Made by a program: the position numbers and the translations under genes. Positions 30,576 through 42,294 of a stretch of DNA of 64,000 nt are shown in pieces. The DNA is from Ceratotherium simum simum (Eukaryota; Chordata; Mammalia; Perissodactyla; Rhinocerotidae): NCBI RefSeq assembly GCF_000283155.1, contig NW_004454163.1, positions 18,181,288-18,245,287 of the forward strand. The letters are read 5' to 3'. The notes beneath the pieces are model-generated. The model had not been told where the DNA came from. It worked only from the letters and a program-made list of their open reading frames with translations, and did not search any database. Numbering within the stretch: the stretch's first letter is position 1; each line of letters begins with the position of its first letter.

Positions 30576-31735
30576 TTGATGTTGATACTAAGAAAGATAG
30601 GGCGCCCCACCTGTGCCAGGCTGCCTGTGTTCTCAGATCTTGGTGGAGGGGAGGGTGTGCAAGTGTCCGGGAGTCCTTTGTCACTGCTTCCCCACCCACC
30701 CTGCCCTGCCCCACCGCACACAGCCCGTGGGAGGATGCGGAAGGGCAGCACAGACTGCTGACTGCACTGTTGACATTGGCATGGTCTGGGCAGAGATGGA
30801 AGGTGACTCGCTGGATACCCTCTCACCTACAGCCTTCCCCAGGAGACAAAAGGCGCCCACACAGCCAGGAGTCTCCCATGGGGCTTGGCACCCATGGCCC
30901 TGGGCAGGGGCCAGGGTTTGGGAGCAAGAGGTGCCTTCCCCACCTTCTCAGGAATCTCCAGAATGGAGTTCACCACTGCCTCCGCACCTGCACTCCTGGC
31001 CTTGTCCTCCACCTAGGCCAGGCCACTCACTCACACCCACTAGCGGCCCCAGCACAATGGTCAGGCCCTCTGTCAAGCAAGCGTGTTAGGGCACAAACGT
31101 GTGGCTTTGGTGCCATCTGCCTCTGCTGTGTGAGTCTTCACCCTTTTCTGCCGAAGGCCCTCATTTGCTGCCTCCCTCTGCTCTCACCTTCCTAGCAAAG
31201 TCCAGACTCCATTTGCCAAGGCAAAGTGTCTGAAAACAATACAAAATGTGTCTCCTAAGGTGGTTATAATTCAGCAGAGTCAAAGTCATAGCTCAAGGTG
31301 GCATCTCAGGCAGTAGCCGGAGGTGGGAAATGTGGCACCACTGCACCACGCAGGCCGGGGACCACGTGCCTCACCAATGCTGAAGGTGGCAGGCTTCTCT
31401 GGGAGGGCTTTGCTTCACCTACCCTCCTTGGGGAAACCTGAAAGCTGCTAAGAAGAACATTACAGTCCGAGGCCATTTTAAGAATTCTCTGAGATGTAGA
31501 AGAGTGGGCTTTGTCATCTCCTTCTGGTTCTAGAAATATACTCTGGAGATGCCAACAGTGGGACAGCAGCTCCGTGGAGCTGCCTTCAGTTGCTTTGTTT
31601 CTCTGTGACCCTCTCAGCCTTGAACCTTTGGGTACCACCTTCCCTCAGAAGCTGGAGCATTGGCCCCATCCTCTGCCCCACCATCTGGGTTGGGTGTTCC
31701 TGTGGTCCCGTGCTTAGCTCCACCACAGCACCCAT
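30576..31735. other. GC-rich unique sequence
   Basis: Long overlapping frames (up to 208 codons, 30569-31195) occur here on both strands, without domains or splice structure that I trust. They are read as GC-driven chance frames. Confidence 0.4.
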
Positions 31736-31737
31736 TG

Positions 31738-31860
31738 CACCATCTTGTAAATCATTCCTGAAGGCAGGAGTTGTGTCTTACTCATCTATATATCCCCAGC
31801 ATCCAGCCACAGGAGAGGTGCTCCATAAATATGAATGGAGGAAGGACCATCCCCCAAAGG
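31738..31860 (+). repeat. L2 LINE 3' end
   Basis: Contains tcctgaaggcaggagttgtg, tcatctatatatccccagca and gaggtgctccataaatatga, the L2 terminus. Confidence 0.8.
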
Positions 31861-32232
31861 GTCTTTGCATTACAGGGTTGAGAGGAGAGCCTCTGAGGAG
31901 GGGTGTCTCCTCTACCCAAGGTTTCTCTGGTAATTTTTCAGTGACAGTTGTAGGCCCTTCTTGACCATTTTGCATGGGTCTCTGAGCCTAAACCAGTTGT
32001 CCCAACCTGTCACCCCCAGTGGGAAGCCACCCTTGGACACCTGGTAGATGGGGGTCCTCCTCATGGTCCTCATTCCTGCTCTCCAAGGTGCCCACCCTCT
32101 TGTACATCCCTTCCATCCCTGATTTACACCCAGGCCACTCCATGAGGTTACACTCTCTGGTGCAGAGAGGGTGCCCGGATACTGTCCCTGAAAAGAGAGC
32201 AGGCACACTGGGGGGCTAGCCCCCTCCTCTCC
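31861..32232. other. unique sequence
   Basis: I see no repeat or gene here. Confidence 0.4.
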
Positions 32233-32234
32233 AC

Positions 32235-32425
32235 CCACCCAACTCTACCCATGCCCAAGCTCTTGCTCAAGACCCACCTTCCTCATGAACCTTCCCAACC
32301 CCTGACCCACCTTGATCTCTCCAAATACTCTCTCTCTAAATACTCACTGCTCTTACTGTGTCCACTGCTTGCTTGACCACTGATCATGAAGGTTCCCTTC
32401 TGGACTATTTCTAAGGTAGAGCCTC
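32235..32425 (+). repeat. L2 LINE fragment
   Basis: Contains gctcttgctcaagacccacc, ttcctcatgaaccttcccaa and a degraded continuation, matching L2 upstream of its 3' end. Confidence 0.5.
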
Positions 32426-32499
32426 AGAGATGGATAGTACTGTAGAAAACAACGAATTCCTCCTTATAATTTCACTGGGAGCCTGCGCAGAGTTGGATG

Positions 32500-32735
32500 G
32501 TTTGTGTTGGAAGGCTTCGAGCTCGTTGGTGATGGAATCAGAGCTCGAACCCAGGTCTCCTGACTCCAGTTTAGGGATCCCTACCCCTCATGTAGCTTGG
32601 GGCTCTGCCTCCGTATCTACAGCACAATCTTGGATAATAAGGACCATGTTGCATGCCCTGCCGTATCCCTACTGGAGGACAAGCAAACGGTTGCCCGGAT
32701 TAGGACCTTGGTGAATATTTGGGGAATGGCTGTGT
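32500..32735. repeat. MIR-like (minus) followed by L2-like (plus) relics
   Basis: About 32525-32590 (cagagctcgaacccaggtct, cctgactccagtttaggg) reads as the reverse complement of a MIR head. About 32620-32735 (aaggaccatgttgcatgccc, ggtgaatatttggggaat) reads as a plus-strand L2 end. Both are strongly diverged. Confidence 0.5.
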
Positions 32736-33220
32736 TATGTGTTCCAAGGCCCAAAATGACCCCCACACACCCACTCCTCAGTGTCAGTGTGCTCTTCTTT
32801 GCCAACACAGCCCAGCCCACACCACAGCCTTCTCCAAATACCCAGCCGAAATCCCTTGGAGGGGACAGGGGTTGTGTAAATTTCATCTCCTTCCGGCCCA
32901 CTGGCAATTTTCATTTGGCCTCCACCTGACTTCTCTTAGCCACTAAGCAAAGAGGTAAGCACTCATTTTAATGGTGGCAAGGGACTGGAAACAATAAAAA
33001 AGCAGCCCAGTTTGGGGTGGGGTGGGGGGCAAGCTTGAGGGGGTTTGTACCTGCCTAGGGATTAATGATCAGGGGTCCCCAGGGCCTGGGGGACATCCCT
33101 GTTTCCCCTCCTCTTGCTGTGGGAAGATTTTCAGGACAGCCAGTGAGCATTCATTGTGCTGTAGCATTCTACAGAAGGGATTGGGAGGGTGGGGTCCTCC
33201 TCCAGTTAGTTACCATTTAG
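32736..33220. other. unique sequence with a possible microexon
   Basis: A 15-nt interval at 32940-32954 (CCACTAAGCAAAGAG) is bounded by a pyrimidine-rich acceptor (ccacctgacttctcttag) and a strong donor (GAG then gtaagc). It is noted as a possible plus-strand microexon. A G-rich run lies at 33014-33031. Confidence 0.3.
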
Positions 33221-33221
33221 T

Positions 33222-35015
33222 TAGGCCAAGACTAGAAATAGTAAATGAATTTAGCAAGGTTGCTAGACACAAGGTCAATAATCAAAAATCAATTGCATTT
33301 TCTATAGACTAATAACAAATAAATGGAAGATTAAAAAAAATTTTAAATAGCACTTACAATAGCATCCAAAAGAAGTTAAATACCTAAGAAATAAATCCAA
33401 TGAAATGTGGGCACAACCTGTATACTGAGAAGTACAAAACAATACTGAGAGAAATTAAAGACTTAAATAAATGGAGGTACTACGTTCATGGAGTGAAAGG
33501 ACCAGTAGTAGTAAGATGTCTCTTTTCTCCAATGTGATCTATAGATTCAATGCAAGTTCAGTCAAAATCCCAACAGATTTGTCCACATGCGTTTGTGTAT
33601 ATGAAAACTGACAAGTGATTTAAACATTATACGGAAATGCAAAGGACGTAGAATAGCCGAGGCAAAATTGAAGAATAAAGCTGGAGAAATTCCACTACCA
33701 GATATCAGGACTTCTATTATAAAGTTTCAGTAATGAGACAGAGTGGTAAGGGTGCAAGGATAGACAGTAGGCCAATGAACAGAGTCCAGAAATAGACACA
33801 TTCATATGTGGTCACTTATGACAAAGGCTCCACTGCAATTCACTGAGGAAAGAATGGTGTTTACAATAAAGGGCACTGAGTCAACTGGATATCTGTATTA
33901 AAAAAATAAACCTTGATCTCTTCCTCACACTAAACAAAAATTAATTTGAGATGGATCATAGACCTGAACATGAAAGGTAAAACAATAAAGCTGCTAAAAG
34001 AAAACAGGAGAATACGTCTTCAGGACCTGGGTAGGCAAAGAAGTTCCTTAAGCAGGACAGGAAAAGTACTAACCAAAAATTAAAATACTGATAAATTAGA
34101 CTTTATTAAAACTAAGAACATCCATTTATGAAAAGACACCATTAAGAGAGTAAAACGGCAAGCCACAGAGAGAAGATACATGACAGAGAATTGACATCCA
34201 GAATATACAAAGAAAGTCTGCAAATAAGAAGACACATATACCAATTAAAAAATGGGAAAATATTTAAATAGGCACTTCACAAAAGAGGATATCAAAATGC
34301 TCAGTAAACATACAAAATCATGCAAAATAAGACCACAGTGATATGTCAACCAGAATGGCTACCCCAACCAGAATGGCTAAAATAAAACACCAAGTGTTTG
34401 TGAGAATGTGGAGCAATTTAACTCTCTTAAATTACTGGAAGGAACGTAAATCTGTACAACAACTTCAAAAAAGTGTTTGGCAACACTTGTGAAAGCTAAA
34501 TATACATATACCATACACCCCAGCAATTCCACTCTTAGGTATGTATGCAAGTGAAATGACACTATGTACACCAAAAGACATCAATAAGAATGTTCATAGA
34601 TGCTTTTTTCAAGATAGTGCAAACTAGAAGTGACCCAAATGTCCATCAACAACAGAACGGGTAAATAAATTGTGGCATAGTCAAGCCATGAATACCATAC
34701 AGCAACAAAAAAGAATGAACTTCTGGCATATTCTCCAACATCAGTAAAGCTCATGGATATAATGTTAAGTGAAATACAAAGGGAGTGAATATGGTACGAC
34801 TCCATTTACATGAGTTCAAAACAGCAAACAATTGTATGATGATAGAAATCAGGGTAGTGGTTACTCTTGACAGAGTATGGACCAGAAGGAGGCAAGAGGG
34901 AGCCATCTGGAGGGCTGGAAATGTTCTTCAATATGATCATGGTTTGATTACAAGAGCGTTTACCTATGTAAAAACTCTTCAAGCTGTACATTTGAGATTT
35001 GGGCACTTTACCAAG
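33222..35015 (+). repeat. L1 fragment, ORF2 3' half and 3' UTR
   Basis: Starts within the ORF2 text (gctagacacaaggtcaataa, aattgcattttctatagact) and continues through aaaatcccaacagatttgtc, tggcacttca-type and actggaaggaacgtaaatct motifs, ending at aagctgtacatttgagattt. About 1.8 kb survives with multiple stops and indels. Confidence 0.95.
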
Positions 35016-36340
35016 AAGGCAGGGGGAGGTAGACGGGACGGGTCTGGGGAGGACAGGACTGCAAGGGGAAGACAGGAAAAGAATAAGGCAGAACCAGTCA
35101 GGGTAAAACTGAGGGCTGAAGCTGGCCTTGGGGGCATTCCCTGTGCCCTGGGGCCTTGGGGACCGGGCAGCATTCCAGCAAACAGGTTCACACATCAGGG
35201 TCAGTCCCAAGGATAAAAAGGCATCTTTCACTGCACCAAGTCCACTTTGAAAAGACAAGTAAACAAGAATGGCTTTTGGAGAGGGTCTTCAAGTGCAGCT
35301 GCCCCTGTGGGGACTGTACACAGATGTGGCCACCAGGGACGACAGAGGCCTCTATCCCAGCCCCAGTTTGCATCAAATATTAGCTGCTGTAGAGAAAATT
35401 AATAAAATGAGTTTTCATGTCTTCCTTTTTTAAAAAACCCCAATCTGCAAACTCACTCTGTCTAACTTCCACTTAGTCCCCAAGAGAGAAAGGGGGAAAA
35501 TATCTCAGCTGGCACTGAGCCTGGAGCCTTCCCCAGATAAGAGAGATGCTGCTTTACATTCCATTTAACTCCTGCAGGCTCCTTAACATCTCCACCCACT
35601 AGATGTGGAATTTGTCGTTGCCCCAGGAGGGCTTTGTCAGCACTTCTTTTCATCTCAGCCTTATCTGGAAGCCCCTGGCAACTGGGGCTCATCCACCCCC
35701 TTCCCGCCATCTCAGACTCTTGGTGGCAGAAGGATGGCTTAGGTGTGTCACTTCCTTATTTGCTCCTCCCTTCCCCACTTAGGTTGTGATGTATTGATAT
35801 TTGTTTGCTCTGAGCAAGCCGGCAATCTGGTATTATCCCCCCACCTCAGCCCAGTCACTTATATTAGGGTGGCTCTGGAAGTCTGTTATTTGGATTTGCT
35901 CTCCATCTGTCCCACACTCAGTGTTGCTGTTCTCCATGTTATACTGTTTAAAAATAAAGTCGAAAAAGTAACAACTAAATAGATGACAGCCTGGCAAAAA
36001 CAGCAGCTGTTGCCCATAAGGCAAAATAGAAAATATTCCCCTGGATATATTTATAGAGAGATGGATATTACAGGAGAAGGAGAAGAAAGAGGTCTTACTC
36101 GGTGCATTATGGTTTAACCCTCTCTGATGCCGAGTAGTGATGGATGCTCCTTGCTGGCACTTGTTACTCAAGTCCTCGGGCTCAAAATGTGAATGTGTGG
36201 AGTCTGAAAAGTCTGAAGTGGTGTCTGGGAACCTAGGTGAGATGAGTGTTTGCATTCTGACCCCAGGTACAAGTCAGATCCAAATCAAATCAACAAGTCC
36301 CGACATTGGAACAGATACAATGATGAATTTAACTTGAATT
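35016..36340. other. unique block with candidate regulatory sequence
   Basis: No repeat is recognised. Between 35500 and 35720 there are two GATA motifs in opposite orientation (ccagataagag near 35532-35542 and cagccttatctgg near 35657-35669), in non-repetitive sequence. No exon is supported; a plus-strand interval ending at gggaacctag then gtgagatg near 36235 lacks a good acceptor. Confidence 0.35.
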
Positions 36341-36344
36341 CTGC

Positions 36345-37475
36345 CCTTGAGTTAGCATGACACAAAGGTACCAAAATTTCACAATAAAATTCTTTTAGAA
36401 ATCCAAGTCATATGACACCAACAGCACAAGTGACAAAAGAAAAAAATAAATTGGACCTCTTCAAAATTTTAAACTTTTTTGCTTAAATGGACATCATCAA
36501 GAAAGTCAAAAGACAACCCACAGAATGGGAGAAAACATTTCCAAATCATATAGCTGATAAGGGATTTATGTCTAGAATGTAGAAAGACATTTTAGAGCTC
36601 AAAAATAAAAAGACAACTCAATTTTTAAAACATGGCCAAAGAATCGGAATAGACATTTCTCCAAAGAAGATATACAAATCGCCAATAAGTACATGAAAAG
36701 ATGCTCAGTATTATTACCCACCAGAGAAATGCAAGTCAAAACACAATGAGATACCACTCCACACCTGTCAGGATGACTAAAATCAAGAAGTCAGCTATAA
36801 TAAGTGTAGGCAAGGATGTGGAGAAATTGGAGCCCTTATGCACTGCTGGTAGGAATGTAAAATGGAGCAGTCACTTTGGAAAACAGTCTGGCGGTTCCTC
36901 AAAAGGTTAAATACAGAGTTACCATATGATCCAGCAATTCCACTCTTAGATATATACCCAAAAGAAATGAAAATATATGCCCACACACAAGCTTGTACAT
37001 GAATATTCATAGCAGCATAATTCAAGATAGTCAAATGTGAAAACAAATGTCCATCAACTGATGAATGGATAAATAAAATGTGGTATATCTATACAGTGGA
37101 ATATTATCTGCCCATAGAAAGGAATGAAGTTCGAATGCATGCTACAACATGGATAAACCTTGAAAACATTATGCAAAGTGAAAGAAGCCAGTCACAAAAG
37201 CCCATATATTACATGACTCCATTTACATGAAATGTCCAGAAGAGGCAAATCCATAGAGACAGAAAATACATTAAGTGGTTGCCAGGGGCCTGAGGAGGGG
37301 ACCAGAGGGAGTGACTGCTAATGGGTACAGGGTATCTTTTTGGAGTGATGAAAATGTTCTAGAATTAGATAGGGGTGATAGTTGCAAACCTTATAAATAT
37401 ACTAAAAACCATTGAATTATATGCTTTAAATGGGTGAATTGCATGATATATGAATTACATCTCAATTAAGCTATC
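36345..37475 (+). repeat. L1 3' end
   Basis: ORF2 and 3' UTR text: tgggagaaaacatttccaaa, gatgctcagtattattaccc, agcaattccactcttagata, tatctatacagtggaatatt, ggttgccaggggcctgagg, ending near tgaattacatctcaattaag. Frame destroyed. Confidence 0.94.
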
Positions 37476-37479
37476 TTTC

Positions 37480-39165
37480 AAAAATCCATAAAGTTTACAT
37501 AAAGAGGCAAAAGACCCAGCATAGTCAACTCAACATTGAAGGAAAAGAACAAAGTTGGAGGACTGGCACTACCTGACTTCAAGAATTTCTATAAAGCTAT
37601 AGTAATCAAGACAGTGTGGTATTGGTGAAAGAGTAGAGAAATAGATTAATGGAACAGAATAGAGAGCTCAGAAATAGACTCACACAAATACAGTCAACTG
37701 ATCTTTGACAAAGGAGCAAAGGCAATATAAGGAAAAAAGGTAGTCTCTTTAACAAATGGAGTAGGAACAACTGGACATTCACATGCCAAAAAATGAATCT
37801 AGACACAGACATTATACCCTTTACAAAAATTAACCGAAAAGGGATCATAGACCTAAATGTGAAACGCAAAACTATAAAACCCCTAGAAGATAACATAGGC
37901 AAAAACCTAGATGATCTTGGGTATGGCGATGACTTTTTAGATACAACACCAAAGGCACATCCATGAAAGAAACAATTGATAAGCTAGACTTCATGAAAAT
38001 AAAAAATTTCTGCTCCGTGAAATATAATGTCAAGAGAATAAGAAGACAAGCCATAGACTGGGAGAAAATATTTGCAAAAGTCACATATGATAAAGAACTG
38101 TTATCCAAAATGCGCAAAGAACCCTTAAAATTCAATAAAAAGAAAATGAACAAGGTGATTAAAAAACAGGCAATACCTGAACAGACGCCTCACCAAAAAA
38201 GATATACAGATGGAAAGTAAGCATATGAAAAGATGTTCAACATCACATGTCATTAGAAAAGTGCAAATTAAAACAATGAGATACCAGTATACACTTACTG
38301 GAATGGCCAAAATCCAAAACACTGACAACCCCAAATGCTGGTGAGGATGCAGAGCAACAGGAAATCTCATTCACTGCTGGTGGGAATGCAAAATGGTACA
38401 GCCACTTTGGAAGACAGTTTGTCAGTTTCTTACAAAACTAAAAATACTTTTACCGTATGATCCAGCAATCATGATCTTTGGTATCTATCCAAATGAGTTG
38501 AAAACTTACGTCACACAAAAACCTGCACATGGATGTTTATGGCAGGTTTATTCATAATTGCCAAAACTTGGAGGCAACCAAGATGTCCTTCAGTAGGTGA
38601 ATGGATAAATAAACTGGTACACCCAGACAATGGAATATTATTCAGCACTAAAAAGAAATGGGCATTCAAGTCATGAAAAGACATGGAGGAACCTTAAGTG
38701 CATATTACTAAGTGAAAGAAGTCAATCTGAAAAGGCTACATACCGTATGATTCCAACTATATGACATTCTGGAAAAGGCAAAACTATGGAGACAGTAAAA
38801 AAAACCAGTGGTTGCCAGGAGTTAGTGGGGAGGGAGGGATGAGTAGACAGGGCACAGAAGATTTTTGGTGCTAACCAGCCTGTATGATACTATAATGCTG
38901 GATACATGTCATTATAAATTTGTCCAAACCCACAGAATGTACAACACTAAGAGTGAAACGTAATACAAACTATGGTCTTCAGGTGATGACATTGTCAGTC
39001 TAGGTTCATCATTTGTAACAAATGTACCCTCTGGTGGAGGATGTGATAACAGAGGAGGTTGTGCATGTGTAGGGACAGAGGGTATATGGGAATTCTCTGT
39101 ACTTTTTGCTCAGTTTTGCTGTGAATCCAAAACTGCTCTTAAAAATCAAGTTTATTAATTTAAAA
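37480..39165 (+). repeat. L1 3' end, second copy head-to-tail
   Basis: Starts at ORF2 text (gactggcactacctgacttc, ctataaagctatagtaatca) and runs through cagtcaactgatctttgaca, gccaaaacttggaggcaacc, to gggaattctctgtacttttt and gctcttaaaaatcaagttta at the tail. The 3' end is the same subfamily as the copy at 16735-17485. The 85-codon frame at 37963-38220 is a surviving part of ORF2 and not a host gene. Confidence 0.95.
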
Positions 39166-39765
39166 AAACATCCAAGCCAAGAGAAGAGACGGGACAAATT
39201 AGTTTATGATTCATCACTGAATGGCTGGTACAGTGGGAAAGGCAGGAGGTCAGAGCAGAGAAGGCGTCCATCCCAAACAAGGGGAGATGGGGCTGGGTCT
39301 GGAAGAAGGGGTGGAATTTGGGAAGGAGAGTTAATCCAGGTGTGGGGCAGGAGAATATAAGCCAAGTTCAGGGAGTGGCACAAGTCCTCCTCTCTGCCCC
39401 CACAGGTTGGACTACCAGCTTGTGTGGGAGCTACAAAGCCCCTAAGGCCCAACTCCAGTAGGCAAGTGGTCTGGCTCAGAACACAAAGGAGGGCCTCTCC
39501 TCTGCCCAATGAGAGAAGCTCTGCTCTCATTCCAGGAGGGTCCAGTACTCCCTTCACCCAGAGAAAATGTCCCCTTCTCAGATGGAATAATGTGGTCTCA
39601 ATGGTGAGGAGCTGGCCCAACTTTGACTCACTCATTTGTCACGGACTCTCCAAAGTGGTACAAATACAGCATGAACGAGACAGACAAGAGGCCTTGGAGC
39701 TTGTGAGGAGGGGGACACAAACAGCAAAGGACACAGCAGAGGCGTAAAGTGCTCTGCAGAGGACC
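39166..39765. other. unique sequence
   Basis: No supported gene. Opposing frames of 107 and 143 codons overlap here and look like chance. Confidence 0.4.
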
Positions 39766-39767
39766 AA

Positions 39768-39935
39768 AGCAGGGTGGTGTTGAGCTGATGGTGGCAACTC
39801 TGGGTTGGTGGTCAGGAAAGGCCAAGCGGACATTTGAGTGGAGACCTGAACACTGAGAAGGAGCAGCCTGTGAGGGTGGAAGTGTTCCACCAGCAAGAGC
39901 AGCTGGCACAAACACCTTTGGAAACTGAGGCTGGT
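39768..39935 (-). repeat. L2 LINE fragment
   Basis: Contains ggtcaggaaaggccaagcgg, catttgagtggagacctgaa and ggaagtgttccaccagcaag, the reverse complement of the L2 region upstream of its terminus. Confidence 0.65.
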
Positions 39936-40048
39936 GTGTCAGAGTAACAGAACACAGGCCTGGGCGACTTTATGCCCCAGACGTAATCCTAAATCTCAGT
40001 GTCCTGTAACTTTCTCAATCTCCGGGGCCTTTGTTTTCGACTACACAG

Positions 40049-40160
40049 GTGCCTTGACTTGGGTTTCTCCGTCCCCAAACCACCCGATGTCAGGAAGCTA
40101 ACTCCGCCGGGAGAGCTTGCTGCAGAAGAGCCTGTAGTGAAGGCCCTCATCACTCCCGAG
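40049..40160 (+). CDS. candidate coding exon
   Basis: A 112-nt interval follows a pyrimidine-rich acceptor (cctttgttttcgactacacag) and precedes gtgaag after CCCGAG, a fair donor. Only one of three frames is open; it needs two bases from the previous exon and ends on a codon boundary. The peptide runs from CLDLGFSVPKPPDVRKL to VVKALITPE and has balanced, protein-like composition. Five CpG dinucleotides lie inside, more than in the flanks. I do not recognise the protein. The entry phase fits the exit phase of the candidate at 28432 but not that of 14441, so exons would be missing if these belong together. Confidence 0.33.
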
Positions 40161-40903
40161 GTGAAGTTTTCACAATTTCACCAGCAGAGCGGCACCCACT
40201 CTTGCCCTGGTCTTCACCGTCTCCAGTAGCCTCTCCCTTGTGCACCGGGAGACGAAATGGCTCGGACTGTGAAGCCTCCTGATAATTTTCCACGAGAACA
40301 CTCCACATTCGTTAGCACCTCATTACTCTTGACACAAACGAAGCAAACACCTTAACTATGTCAAATCTGAAAAGAAAGCAGCTACATTTTAGACAACAGT
40401 AAGAAGAACAGGGCACAGAAATCATGTGCTTGATCCAAATGTATTAACCCCTCTTTGGGGCGCTGGTTCTGATTGCTCTGAACTAAAAAGTGGCGAATCC
40501 TGTGTGGTTAAAGAACATGCCCGAGAGTTTGCCAGGCCAGAGAATATGCTGGGGTGGGAACAGGCAATAAAGTAAGTGGAGAAGTGGCTCACAGGCCACG
40601 TCAGAGTGCAGGGTCCCTCCCCGGGCTGAGCTCCCAAGTGTGGGTGGCGCACAGAGATGTCAAAGTGTAGGGCTGGGATGAAAAATGGCCTCCAATATGC
40701 ACAGCTGTGACGACGTGTGTGGCAAATGAAGGACTAGGTGAGTCAAAAGGTACTTGGACATGCACCAGCCCATCCTGCAGTGACGGTGGGTGGGTCTCGT
40801 GTGCAAGCGCAGACAGGGTGTGAGTGCCGGGAGGCCGCGGTGCACTCCCTGGGGCCACGCTCAGCGTCGGCCCTGAAAGGCTGGTGGCTTCTATTCCTCC
40901 AAG
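40161..40903. other. unique sequence
   Basis: No repeat or gene is recognised. It would be intronic if the preceding exon call holds. Confidence 0.4.
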
Positions 40904-40904
40904 T

Positions 40905-41520
40905 TTATTTTTTTTTTATTGTGGTAAAATATAGATAACATAAAATTGACCATTTTAACCATTTTTAAGTGTATAGTTTGGTGGCATTGAGTACATTCAC
41001 ATTGTGTGCAACCATCACCACCATCCATCTCCAGAACTTTTTCATCCTCCAAAACTGAAACTCAGTACCCATTAAACACTAACTCCCCATTCCACTCTCC
41101 CGCCAGCCCCTGGCACCCACCATTCTACTGTCAACCACCATTTCTACTCTCTATGAATTCGACTACTCTAGGTGCCTCATGTAAGTGAATTATACAATAT
41201 TTGTCCTTTTATGACTGGCTTATTTCACTTAGCTTAATGTCCTTAAGGTTCATCCATGTTGTAGCATGTGTCAGAATTTCCTTCCTTTTTAAGGCTGAAT
41301 AATATTCCATTGTATGCATTTACCACATTTTGTTTATCCACTCATCCATCAAGGGACACAGGTTGCTTCTACCTGGTGCCTATTGTGAATAGTGCTGCTA
41401 TAATAGGGGACATACAAATACTTGTTCAAGTCTCTGTTTTCAATTCTTTTGGATAAATACCCAGAAGTATAATTACTGGATGATATGACCTCCACTTTAT
41501 TTTTAGCTACCCTATTTAGA
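40905..41520 (-). repeat. L1 3' end, inverted
   Basis: Begins with the reverse complement of a poly(A) tail (tttattttttttttattgtg) and continues gtaaaatatagataacataa, gtgcaaccatcaccaccatc, atattccattgtatgcattt and ataaatacccagaagtataa, the mirror of late L1 sequence. One of four minus-strand L1 pieces in the window. Confidence 0.93.
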
Positions 41521-41679
41521 AACTCAGAATGCCACCAGCTTTTTGTTTTTGTTTTTTGAAGTGAGCATAGTATGAAATAAAAAATACATTGGTTAATAAA
41601 TAAATCTCCTCCGAGATCTGGGTTAAAAGACCAGTCCCAATAATCCTGCTCAAGGAATCCTGCTCACGGCCATTATTCA

Positions 41680-41840
41680 GTAGACATGCACAGACCTTTA
41701 GGGGCCATCCAAGCCAACTCTCCACTTGGTGCAAAGACGCCTCCACAGGACTCCCCAGTGTATGGTCATCCACACTGGGTGGGAGTACTCCCAGTGACGG
41801 GGTGCTCACTACCTCAGCAGGCAGCTAACTTCTTTTATTG
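41680..41840 (+). repeat. ancient L3/CR1-like LINE fragment
   Basis: Contains ggggccatccaagccaactc, gtgtatggtcatccacactg and cccagtgacggggtgctcac tacctc, the same CR1-clade region seen at 7905-8072 but better preserved. Confidence 0.65.
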
Positions 41841-42293
41841 TTTTCAAGTGCTTTCTTGTCCAGAAGAGAAATGAGTCTTCTCCAGTCAGCTAATAAGGAC
41901 GAAGAGCTATTCTGTGGATTTGCTTGGCACAGAGAAAGCCTGAGGGGGTAGAAAATGCTGTCCTGGTCTCCAAGGCTCACGGTCTTGTGGTGAGAGTGAC
42001 AACTGACGTAACTGAAGTTATATAGCCAACAGAACTGTTTAGGATTAGGTGGCAAAACGAGTAGTAACAGCTACACAGTTGATAAGAATTGAGGGAAAAA
42101 GATGTAGGTGGCTGGCTCTAGGTGCTCCCTCCCTGGGGAACGAAGGTATGAGTTAGAAAAGAGGTGCCACACGCCGACACTCCCCAAACTTAGGTCTCCC
42201 AGGCTAGAATCTCCTGCGCCTGGGGCCCATTTCCAGAGTGAGTGGAAATCCTTTCCTTCGGCTCCCTGTGCTGATCTCACAGTCAGAAGCTAG
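41841..42293. other. unique sequence
   Basis: I see no repeat or gene here. Confidence 0.4.
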
Positions 42294-42294
42294 G

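Noticed and set aside
30569..31195. 208-codon plus-strand frame and a 210-codon minus-strand frame over the same DNA
   Set aside because: Both strands are open because stop codons are rare at this GC content; neither shows a domain or splice structure.
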